A stretch of 64,000 nucleotides of DNA from Theristus sp. LFF4_11 (taxonomy: Eukaryota; Nematoda; Chromadorea; Monhysterida; Xyalidae), in assembly GCA_030248135.1 (NCBI GenBank), contig JASANC010005553.1, positions 86,682-150,681 of the forward strand, in the 5' to 3' direction. The notes under the pieces are model-generated. The model did no database searches and was not told the DNA's origin. It was given only the letters and a program-made list of their open reading frames with translations. Positions 15,401 to 27,400 of this stretch are shown here, piece after piece; position 1 is the stretch's first letter, and every line of letters starts with the position of its first letter. The translations under genes and the position numbers were made by a program.

Positions 15401-18400
15401 GGATAAAACTGTCGATTTCAAAAGATAAATGCAAAAAATGCATAAAAAAGACACAGGAAAAACAACTTTTTTATGCCCTCGGATGCAGCACTCATGCTGC
15501 TTAGCGAGTTAATAATGTTACCTCTTTATGCAGACATAAAAATGGAAAAGACATTTTTGCTTTTTGTCATTTTTATGTACATTTTTATGCGAAACATTAA
15601 AAAAACATAAAAATTATTTTTAATGCGTCTTTTTTATGCATTTATCTTTTTTATGCATTTTTTGCATTTATCTTTTGAAATCGACAGTTTATCTCTGTAA
15701 TCCACGTTTCAAAGTATTAAAACAAGTTTTCAAAAGTCAGTCAAGTAAAATAACAGTATAAATTAACCAGACTGCAGTTTTTGAATGTGGCAGGTCTGCG
15801 CATGAGTCTATAAATGTCTATCCTGAAAGGTAGCTAGGCATTCATCTGTGGCAGACTCTGTCAGTTTATGTCTATGTGTCTTTACTGCCAGTCGGTTACT
15901 GAGCAAGTTGGTGTGACTTACATGTGTATCTGTACATAGTACCGAAGATGTGAAGTTGCGCCTCGTGCGGGTGGAAGGGAGTGGGAAGACTTTCGTGACA
16001 CCCACCCTTCAAAACCCGAGACCCCCGGTGTAGGTACTCCCACACCTTTTCATGATTCGGCACTCACCCCCCCCCGCCCCCGTGGGTTCCCCTGCCAAAA
16101 TGTTCCCATAATCACAAATTTTGTTTGAGTTTCCAAGTTGCATAATATGCGCTAAATATAAATGTAGTGAATCTCTATCTCATTGATCACTCAACTATTT
16201 TACTATGTTTTGCAAATTATAGGTTTCACTGAAAAACTTTTAATAAAAATTACAGTGGGTGAGGTGGCACCCCTTAGAACCGATTAGCGTATGGCGCGGT
16301 GCACACCACCTTAGCAGGCGACGCGGAGATCCACTAACCCCCCAAAAAGTTGGCACCCTTTTCTACCACGGGTAGGTACCACCCTACTTTTAAATGTCTG
16401 TCATCTTCGGTGTTGCCTGCACGTTTTTATTTCCAGTTGTCAGTCTGTAAGTCTGCCAGTGAGAGTCGTTTATTATGAAGCGTTACAGTAGGTACAGAGT
16501 CAGTTAGCCAGTCAGTGAGTCGGTTCCTTAGCAAGATTAGGTGTGTGCCATGATCATCAATTTAATGTTTCTTTTTTATGCTTTATTTACTACGAAAATC
16601 ACAGACGCTAGTATAAAAAGGGGACATTAAATTAATGATCATGTGAAAGGGGTGTCCTTCCTAGCACGAAGTTGCGTCTCGTGCGGGTGGAGGGTGGGAC
16701 AGGTTCTGTGACACCCACCCCTCAAAACTCGAGACCCCCTCTGCAGGTACTCCCACACCCCTTCACGACTCAGCACCCCGCCCCATCTCACTCATTGTTT
16801 TCGCGACAGCTAAAAACAGTTGCGAAAAACTTCCGTGAAGTTATGCATTCTGCTGTAAAAGGTCGGAACATGGCCGAGACCGCCTCCGTAGGTACTCCCA
16901 CACCCATTCACGACTCGGCAGCCCAGCCTTGCCCCCGTGGGTGCCCCTATTAAAATGTTCCGATAATCACAAAAATGGCCAGCTGGCATTGTACAGTATG
17001 ACCAACTTACAGAATACGCTACCTGATGGCAACCACACAGATACAGTGTACGCTGACTGGAGAACTGGCAGACTACAGTCTGACCAACTTGCAAATTATG
17101 CCTGACATCAAACACACACGCTGCACTCACATGCCCAGCTGGCAGAGGGCAGTCTGACAACTTTCAAAGTAAGTGACGGCAAACACACACACTGTAGGAG
17201 CCCCCATCCCACCCAAAAATGCCTGTCCTCTTTTGTGCTGCCTGCAGATTGTTTATTTCAAGTTGTCATTCTGTAAGTTTGCCAGTGAGAGTCGTTTATT
17301 CTGAAGCTTGACAGTCTGTGCTGAGTCAGTTAGCCAGTCAGTGAGTCGGTTCCTTAGCAAGATTAGGTGTGTGTCGTGACTCGTGATCATCAATTTAATG
17401 TTTCTTTTTTATGCTTTGTTTACTAGAAAAATCACAGACGCTAGTATAAAAAGGGAACATTAAATTAATGATCAGCTCATCTATCAAAATCTATCTCCAG
17501 AGTGTGTCTGTTAATTGTTGTGTAACTGCAATCGCATGAACAGCGAAGGGAAATCCGATTTTCTAATCTGCTAGTAACTTACTGTATGTAAGTATTACTG
17601 TAAGCTTGAAAATTAACAGTCCAGCAGGCTGAATGCAGTAAAGCGGTGCGCTGTGGGAAGGCTGCCAAAAGTTTTAAAGGATCGATGGACGATGCGACGC
17701 TTTTTAACTTCAATTTAGGTGTCCCAACAAAATTGCTCGGTCCGCCACCGTGTCCTGTCCCGCACCGTATCCCGAAAACAAAAGTGGACTCACCGGTGAT
17801 TATTGTGGTAACATTTCCAAAGCGATTAGGTTTAGATGATTGTTCAGTTTAAAATGTTTGAACTGCGTGTGATGGCTGACCAATGATGACTGAGCGCTGG
17901 TGAAATTTGACTTCAATTCAGAAAATGTTACCACAACAATCACCAGCGAGTGAGAACGCCAGCATTGTTTGATGTTTTGACTCACACTTGAAATAATAGA
18001 CACTTGCATGTGAATTAAAGCTAGTTGGCAACAACAAAACCGACAACACTCTCACTTCACGTCAACACGTTTTTACTTTTTAGAACGTGTTTTATACTTT
18101 TAATCTTGCTTTTTGTTTTTTTTTCAGCAATTTCATGATGTGCACGTACTCGACACACTAGTGTATTGTTTTCAAAACAAAATGGTCCGTGAATTCATAG
18201 TTTTAAGCTTTAAATTTCAGTTTTAAAGTAGTTTGAACATGATGGAACATGGAAACTGCATGAAGATAGTTTTTAATATTACTTTATGCACATAAAGCTG
18301 GAACATAACCACAGAGAGCGCAGAAATAGCCAATCAGCATTTTCATTCTTTTTAATGTCCCTTCTTTATGCAGTTGCGTAAAACAGGTTTTTTTGCAGCG

Positions 18401-21400
18401 TGAAATAGCATACGACGAATACTCATGCAACTTTATGTTACGACACAAAGTCGTTTTATTGTCGTTATGTTACGACACAAAGTCGACATAAAGTTAAATA
18501 AAAACGGAACATACGAGAGCATAAAAAAGTTGTTTTTCCTGTGAGATAAATGCATAAAAAAGACGCATAAAAATAATTTTTAAGTTTTTTTAATGTTTCG
18601 CATAAAAATGTACATAAAAATGACAAAAAGCAAAATTGTCTTTACCATTTTTATGTCTGCATAAAGAGATAACATTATTAACTCGCTAAGCAGCATGAGT
18701 GCTGCATCCGAGGGCATAAAAAAGTTGTTTTTCCTGTGATGCCAAGGGTTTGGGAGACGTCGGTGTGCTGATCACCGACATTTTTACTGGTGACACACAC
18801 ACGCACACACACATGCCAAGGGTTTGGGAGACGTCGGTGTGCTGATCACCGACATTTTTACTGGTGACACACACACGCACACACACATGCCAAGGGTTTG
18901 GGAGACGTCGGTGTGCTGATCACCGACATTTTTACTGGTGACACACACACGCACACACACATGCCAAGTTTTGTTGAGTTTCTTCGCGCGTTGTATGCTC
19001 GTTATATGAACTTGAAATAACAACATGCGACTGCGTTTGAGTGGGAGTCATAATGTTCTCATTAAAAGTTGCTGCTTATAATTCGATACTATGTTGCATG
19101 CGAACGAGCTGAGACAAAATACATGTCGTGGTTATGTTACGACCGCATGTCATTTTGTCGTGGTTATGTTACGACCGCATGTTGACATGAAACCGCAGAT
19201 TATGTGAACATGCGAGCGACATAAAATAATCGTTTTTCCTGTGATATGGTTACCATCTGAATATCTCCTGTACTGAAATTCGACAGTATATTCGTTATTT
19301 GCACTGACAGTGGATAAACTCCATGATCTGAGAACGCGATGTTTGAAGTCACTGTGCGTCCAGATGTTACGATCATGTTTTCACTCCAAACGGACCAAGA
19401 ACCATTGACACATTCTGATATTGGTTTTCCAATGTAAAGACAGCGGTTTTTTGCTAGTGTTTTTTTTTTGTTTTTAGGAACAAATTACAACCATAATAAA
19501 ATATCACATACGGTCAAAAGTAAACTCTCCAAGTGGAGGGTCAGTAATAACGGTGATGCTTCCAGTTTCGTTCGCTACGATCTCTGTTCCAGGCAATACT
19601 ATCACAGATATATTTCTGTATGTTGTGCGCACCGGTATGACCTGCCAAATAGTTGATGCCTTTTCGACACCATACAACTCCATTGCTTCAACGGTTAAGT
19701 TGTCGCGCAGGTCGGACTGCAAATGTGGGAATGTTTTTGCAATGAGAAACACCAGCAAAAAGTTTAAACAGCATTAGGTGTAAAACCAAGACAACCCGCG
19801 CTGACTGTGTGTGGCGGCAGTTTATAAACTAGCGTTAGGGTATAAGGATCTGTGACGTTAATCAAAATTGTTTCGTTGTTGTATTGAATTTGCCAGTGGC
19901 TCAATAGTCCTGAAATTTTTTCACACAGTGATTTTAAAAACTTACAAAATTTCTCGTCAAAATGCATTAACCTGAATCAAGCGTTGCTATAATTGTCATG
20001 TTTCCATCCATTGGTACAACAAAACCGCAGTCCCCATATGCTTTCATGGGGTAATCCGTTGCGCTGTTGTTTGAAGAATCGCCAAAATGCAAATAAATGG
20101 GTGTGACCGTCAGATTTGATAGCGATATATATACCGTAATCTTAAAAGCGTTTGAATTCATTAGCAAACAAATCATAATCTCAGACTTATTTAGTTGCGC
20201 CTTAAGGTTACCATCTGAATATATCCTGTACTGAAGTTCGATAGTATATTCGTTATTTGCACTGACAATGGATAAACCCCATGATCTGAGAACGTGACGT
20301 TTGAAGTCGCTGTGCGTCCAGATGTTACCATCATGCTTTCACTCCAAGCAGACCAAGAACCATTGACACATTCTGATATTGATTTTCTAATTTAAAGACA
20401 GCGCTTTTATGCTAGTGTTTTTTTTTTGTTTTTTAGGAACAAATTACAATTATAATAAAATGTCACATACGGTCAAAAGTAAACTCTCCAAGTGGAGGGT
20501 CAGTGATAACGGTGATACTTCCAGTTTCATTCACTACGATCTCTGTTCCAGGCAACACTATCACAGATATATTTATGTATGTTGTGCGAACGGGTATGAC
20601 CTGCCAAATAGTTGATGCCTTTTCGACACCATACAACTCCATTGCTTCAACGGTTAAGTTGTCGCGCAGGTCGGACTGCAAATGTGGGATTTCTTTGTAA
20701 TGAGAAACACCAGCAAAAAGTTTAAACAGCATTAAGTGTAAAACCAAGACAACACGCGCTGACTGTGTGTGGTGGCAGTTTATAAACTAGCGTTAGGGTA
20801 TGAGGATCTGTGACGTTAATCAGAACTGTTTCGTTGTTGTATTGAATTTGCCAGTGGCTCAATAGTCCTGAAATTTTTTCACACAGTGATTTTAAAAACT
20901 TACAAAATTTCTCGTCAAAATGCATTAACCTGAATCAAGCGTTGCTGTAATTGTCATGTTTCCATCCATTGGTACAACAAAACCGCAGTCCCCATATGCT
21001 TGCATGGGGTAATCCGTTGCGCTGTTGTTTGAAGAATCGCCAAGATGCAAATAAATGGGTGTGACCGTCAGATTTGATAGCGATATATATACCGTAATCT
21101 TAAAAGCGTTTGAATTCATTAGCAAACAAATCATAATCTCATAGCAAACTTATTCAGTTGCGCCTTATGGTTACCATCTGAATATCTCCTGTACTGAAGT
21201 TCGATAGTCTATTCGTTATTTGCACTGACAATGGATAAACCCCATGATCTGAGAACGTGACGTTTGAAGTGGCTGTGCGTCCAGATGTTACCATCATGCT
21301 TTCACTCCAAACAGACCAAGAACCATTGACACATTCTGATATTGATTTTCTAATTTAAATACAGCGTTTTTCTGTTTTTTTGCATTATGGTTTCTGTTTT

Positions 21401-24400
21401 AGGAACAACTGCAAAAATGTTACGCACGGTCAAAAGCAAACGCTCCAAGTGGAGGATCAGTGATAACGGTTACGTTCGCAGTTTCATTCACCACGATCTC
21501 TGTTCCAGGTAACACGTTTACCGATATATTGGTATAAGTGGTGCGCACTGGTATGACCGGCCAAATAATTGTCACTTTTTCGACACCATATAACTCCATT
21601 GCTTCAACAGTTAAGTTGTCCCGAATGTTCTGCTGCAAAAAAGTGACAGTAAATTAAAAAAAAACTAAACACAAAAACAACTAGAGACACTTGGCAAGAC
21701 CGTGCACTTTTTTTATAAAACTGTATTTTTGTCATGTTGCAGTGAGATAGTTTTGGTAATACATTCACGAACAAACAAATGTGATTTACACTACGTAATG
21801 TTTTATAAGAAACTACACGTTTTCAAACAAGATCTTTCACCGTGTGCGGTGGTAGTTCGTAAACGAGCGTTAGATTTTCAGAACTTGTCACGTTGACAAG
21901 TACAGTAACATTGTTGTACTGAATTTGCCAATGGCTCAGTAACCCTAAAATTCCGTAATGTTTCAAACATTTTTCATTATTATTTGGTGGAAAGCATACT
22001 CGTGCGGCGGCGTTGTAGACGAGTTACACATATTCACAGGAAACTCAAAATGAATGATGAGGAAGATGAAAAGAGATGTGCTGTTGATGAGTGCCCAGTA
22101 ACGTTGACTTTTTTGGGAGCCAGTTCTGTTGATTGAGGTTAATTGAAGACACATTGATTTGCAAGATGTGCATCTTCTCCATCTTTGGGAACAAGGATTA
22201 CGGTAGTTTTGTGTCATTTTTATTGCCACAATGTTAAAAGTGCCATTTTCCTAATCAACAACAACATTTACGACATATTCCACAGTAAATATGTTTTGAT
22301 TTGCTAGATGGCGTTCCGCAATTAACTTGCATTAACAGTGGTTAATGTGGGTAATACTTGTGTGCTTCACATCAGGCAAAGAAAATACAATGAACATGGA
22401 ACAGATAGCGTATTAACCGTCCTTATCAACAGTACATTAACAGTGGTTTTTGCTCATCATACGAATAAAACTCGGCGCAAGATGAAAAAGATGTGGTAGA
22501 TGCTAAACAATCGGGACTGTTGATGTGCCATCTTTCATATGAACACCACATTAACAGCTTTCTTATGTGAGTTACTGATGCAGATTATCAATGATTTAAA
22601 TTTGAAATGTTGGATGATATTAGTGATGTGCCTGTTAATCAAACGTTAGTGTCCAAAGATGAAAGGGAAATGATTTATGTAACTAATGGAGAAATCAACT
22701 GTATTAACCGTACATTAACGCATCATGCAAATCATCACGCACATTTATCTCATCATCCAATGCGTCGTTTTTACAAAGATACGCTTAACAAAAGGCGCAC
22801 AACCTCTCGTGTTCAGCCTGTTAATAGTGTTGATTGAAACCCCCATTTTTGGAAATTTTTTTTCGGGCCTGTTAATGCACCGTTGATTTTGTGTGATTTA
22901 CGGCCTGATTTGCATCTTGCATATGTTTATTTTGTGTGATTTACGGCCTGATGCGCGCCATTAACAGCACATCTCTTTTCATCTTCCTCATCATTCATTT
23001 TGAGTTTCCCGTGATTGTCGACTAGAATATGTACTATTGTCCTGCACCAGCAACATCAGCAATCTGTGAAACGTGCTTTACAACTGGTGTTGACAACTGA
23101 TCAACAACAGTCGGTGAAACACGATGTTTACTGGTGATGGAACACGCGTTGTCAAAACAGTAATGGTGCGGTTGCCGCCATGCGGTGCACGTCGCCGGCA
23201 AACCTCCGTCAGGAGTGTGCTCACCGCATGGCGACAAGTGCACACCACGGTTCATAACACCGTCGCACGGGTATCATTGGCAATCAAAAACGTTTTGTTT
23301 GTTTCACCTGCCGTAAGTGCTGCCATAATAGTAATATTGCTATCCTGTGGAACCGCAAGACCACAAGCTCCATGGGCGTCCATAGGATATGGAGTTGCGG
23401 TAATGTTATCAAGATTGTCAAAATGCAAGAAAAGCGGAGTAATCGTCAAATTCGACAAAGGCATATATACCGTAACCTTTATAACAGGTAAACAACAGTT
23501 AGTAAACTAATGTGAGGTTGCATCAATGCAAATTTCACTCACCGTTTGCAAGTCAATCAAATCAACTTCCACCAAGACGTTAGAAATCCGTACAGACAAT
23601 GGGAAAACACCATGTTGAAAAAATGTGATATTTAGTGAGTGTGTATTTGCAAACGCCAGTCTTGAGGTAAAAGACCACACACTCCATGAACCGTTGGTAC
23701 ACTCTGAAAATTTAGTGAAGTGAGATTATAGCAATTGGTTTTAGCAAGTTTCTTCGTTTTTTAATGTTAAATTATTTTGTTGAACTATCTTTTTTGAATC
23801 TGTCACTTTCTCAGAGTTCACTTTCAATATTCTTTCAAATAACGAACTAACGAAAGCAGAAAGAACAAAATCGGAATTGCAAGACAACATATTTAGCCGT
23901 CAATGGGATGTTTGATTTTACCACATAGCGTTGCATTCGCTTTTCTTTACCGTAATGTCAGGTTTTGCAAGCTCTGTGTTCAGCGAAAGAAAGTGACTGG
24001 TTTAATCAAACATTCTGCACACACAGTGCAACAGACAATATGTGCAACATTTGTTCTCAAGTGCACTCACAACATGGTTCTTACGGTTAAAAGCAAATGC
24101 TCCAAATGACGGATCAGGAGCTAAAGTGGCGTTCGCAGTTTCGTTCACTTTCAGGTTCAGATCGGGTAGAATAAACATTGTGGCATTGTGGAAAGTAGTT
24201 CGCACTGGTATCACCAATCGTACCACGCTTAACGTTTGTGCTCCATACAACTCAGCGGCTTCAACAGTTAAATTGTGCCCAACGATTGGACTGTCATTCT
24301 GCGTGCCAGTAAATCAAATGCAAATATTGAAATGAAATCAGATTATGTACATTGAGTCAACTAAGATATAAAAGTCAGAGCACAATCACTGTCTCTTGAT

Positions 24401-27400
24401 TGTCTCAGCTCAGCAAAGCAGCAGGACATTGTATTCAAATCACTAACCGAGTGTGGAGGAAGCTCGAAAACAAGCGTCAGATTTTGTGGCACAGTCACAT
24501 TAATGACATAAACAACGTTGTTGTACGTAACACGCCAATGACTCAGAAGACCTGGAACGAAATTCTAATTTGTGTAATTATTATCTTTTATTTTGGTCCC
24601 GAGACTCAATGCGCGCATAGATAGGTAAAGAGTTTCTTGCATGACGCGGGAATTCAAAATTGGCAAAATAATCCGAGACCTCTAAATAGAGCCGAGTCAG
24701 TTACGCAATTTTGAATTGCTACATAAAGATTGAAACTGGTTTACTTTCTACGTCTGCACACGCATATTGAATACCAGAACTAAAAAATTGATAATACATC
24801 TTTACATTTTCCCATACAAATAATTATAATCATGTTGTGAAAAAAACAAATGAAAATACAGTAAAAAATGCACCGGTGGCTAAAGTGGCCATGATAATGA
24901 TAGGAGCATCCTGGGGCACTACTAGGCCACATGGCGAGTCGGCGTTTGACGGATAAGGAACTGTTCTGTTGTTATTATAAAAATAGACAGGTTGCACTGT
25001 TAAATTCGACAGTGGTATAAAAACCAGCACCTGCAAAGAAACTCATTGCACTGTCATGTATCGCAGCTTGCAATTTTTGGCAGTACAGCACACAATTAAT
25101 GCTAATGCTTTATGTTTATTACCGTCTGAGATATGCCAAAGTCAAGATTAACAAGCGAGTTCGTGATGTGAACGGATAGTGCTTTGATTCCGTGCTGATC
25201 AAATGAAATGTTCATGGGATCGCTTTTGTTATTTGCGGCAACCATTATATCTGCGTTCCAGATACTCCAAAAACCGTCGGCGCATGCTTGAAAATATAGT
25301 TGCACAAAATTAGAACCACACTAGCAATTTTAACTAGTACTAGCACTAGCAACCACACTAGAACCACTAGCATTATTGGTTGAAGAAACATTCGCAGAAC
25401 AAACCGTCAAAAGTGAAAGCGCCCAACGACGGCAAGGTGACAAGTGTTGCACTTATTGTTTCGTTGACAGCAATGTACGGTGATTTTGTCAGGCTCACCG
25501 AAACATTTGTGTAGCCGGTTCTTATTGGCATTATTTTTCGGACCACCGTCAATATTTCGGCAGCATGCAACTCCGCAGCATCTATGGTCAGATTGTACTC
25601 AGACGCGTTGTCGTTCTGAATGTTCGGACGCACAAAATGTTTGTAATTTTATATTTGTTACAAATTTAGCTCCCTTTTTAAACGCCTCAAAAAACTGTTA
25701 ACTGTATGTAGACTATTGGTTGCCCTTACTGTTCCCCATTTTTCAAAAAAATTAGACTTAGGCTTAGGCTTAGGCTTAAGCTTGGGCTTGGGCTTGGGCT
25801 TGGGCTTGGGCTTGGGCTTGGGCTTGGGCTTGGGCTTGGGCTTGGGCTGGGCTTGGGCTTGGGCTTGGACTTGGTGCTTGGGCTTGGACTTGGGCTTAGA
25901 CTGCGCCATTTTCACGCCACGTATTTTTACGCACTTCTCAGATAAGGTTATTTTCACGCTATTCTCACACTATTTTTTGATTTTGCAGAAAAATTTTGTT
26001 GTACGGAGTATTCGTCTGCCGTGCAGCCACACAAATTCGATTGTCCAGCGGCTGTTCAGTAGCTGAAAAAGTCCACTGTCGTACAGTTAGCGAAACGCAC
26101 CGATTTCTGGTGATTGCAATGACTTGCGGTGATGGCATCCGCAATAAGTCATGCGTACCGTTGTAGTATGCTCCGCACGGAAGTTTTGGTAAAAAATAGC
26201 GTGTGAATAGCACTTGGTGATGGTAATTTTTTTGGGTTGGTTGTTGTTCATCGCCCAGAGTGGGAAAGGTAGTGACGCAATTTGACCAATCGAGCGGGCT
26301 CGGTCGGGTGTGGACACGCTGTGTAGGAGCTGCGTCGTTGTCCGCTTTTTGTGTGGTAAAGCTATGCAACGTATATACTTATTAAAAATACAAACCGTGT
26401 GCGGTGGAAGTGTGTGTGTAAGCGTGAGGTTGTCGGGCGTTGTGACGTTCACAATGTAAGTTTCCTCATTATACTGCAATCGCCAGTAGCTCAAAAGTCC
26501 TGAAATTCATCTTTTTGACTTGCGTGCTTCGACAGTTTCACTTAAAAAATAATAAAATCCGACCTGTGCTGAGAGTGGCTGTGATAGTAATGCTTGCATC
26601 TTGTGGCACTAGCAGTGCACAAGATGTGTCGGCGTTTTTCGGATATATCAAGTTGCTGCCATTGATTAAATCAACATGTAACGGTGTGAAACTCAGATTC
26701 GATAACGGTGCAACAACGATAATCTGATAAACGAAATGAAAACTACCAGCATTACGAACGTAAAGAACCAAATTCACGAGTTCGTTCCTAATGAACATAA
26801 AACACCATACTGCACCAACCGTTGTATTAGCGACGGCGTTGACAATTGTACCCAACGAATTCACAATACTGATTATCGGAGAATATTCAGCTCCCTGCGT
26901 TGTCAATGCAAAAGATAGTGTGGCGTTTAAAAAATAAGTTTCAGTCATTTCACCAGGGAAGTCAACCGTCCATTGAGAGCCCGCGCATGCTGCAATACCT
27001 AGTTGATGCTTTTTACTGACTGAATGATGTTCTGTGTGAAAGCATGAAAATTTGTTGGCTACCATGGTATAACGTAAACAGTATGTTGCTACTTGATAAG
27101 GTATGGCCGAATAAACATGAAATCTTTTTACAGGGTGCAAGGAGCAAGCGATATTTGAATGAAATAAAAAGACTTTCAGAAATCCAATTGTGTATCAATC
27201 ATGTTTGTTTTGTTCAATCAATCAACTAATCTAACATGTGTTCGTTCTGTCAAATCGTAAATATTTGGCATACTTGACTAGCATAGCTCCTAGTCAGCGA
27301 CTGGTCTTATTGATTGACTGGGCAAGGATTGTCTTATTTATTCGACCATAATACTTGAGTATTTTAGAAATTCCATCAAACTGTGCGCAGCGCACTCTTA

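Larger units (their letters stand above)
12035..19243. mobile_element. 7.2-kb composite inverted-repeat transposable element in a PKD intron
   Basis: It starts CACAGGAAAAACGATT and ends in the complement AATCGTTTTTCCTGTG, with about 26 bp of terminal inverted repeat and ATA on each side. Homologous introns in modules 4 and 5 read GCGCCTTATGG or GCGCCTTAAGG at the same place, so they are empty sites and the 3-bp ATA/TTA is the target duplication. Inside are further CACAGGAAAA ends (12673, 15452, 18543, 18738) and long inverted arms. CAC...GTG ends with a 3-bp duplication recall CACTA/EnSpm-type elements; this is inference. No transposase reading frame was seen. Confidence 0.85.

Noticed and set aside
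12401..19026. [20 protein letters not shown] frames
   Set aside because: Translations of the 74-bp minisatellite inside the transposable element.
22607..22837. 76-residue plus-strand frame inside the 22035-23013 element, considered as a transposase remnant
   Set aside because: Too short, His-rich and low in complexity, with no catalytic motif.
25658..26066. KPKPKPKP and LGLGLGLG frames
   Set aside because: By-products of the TTGGGC hexamer tract in an intron; no splice or similarity support.
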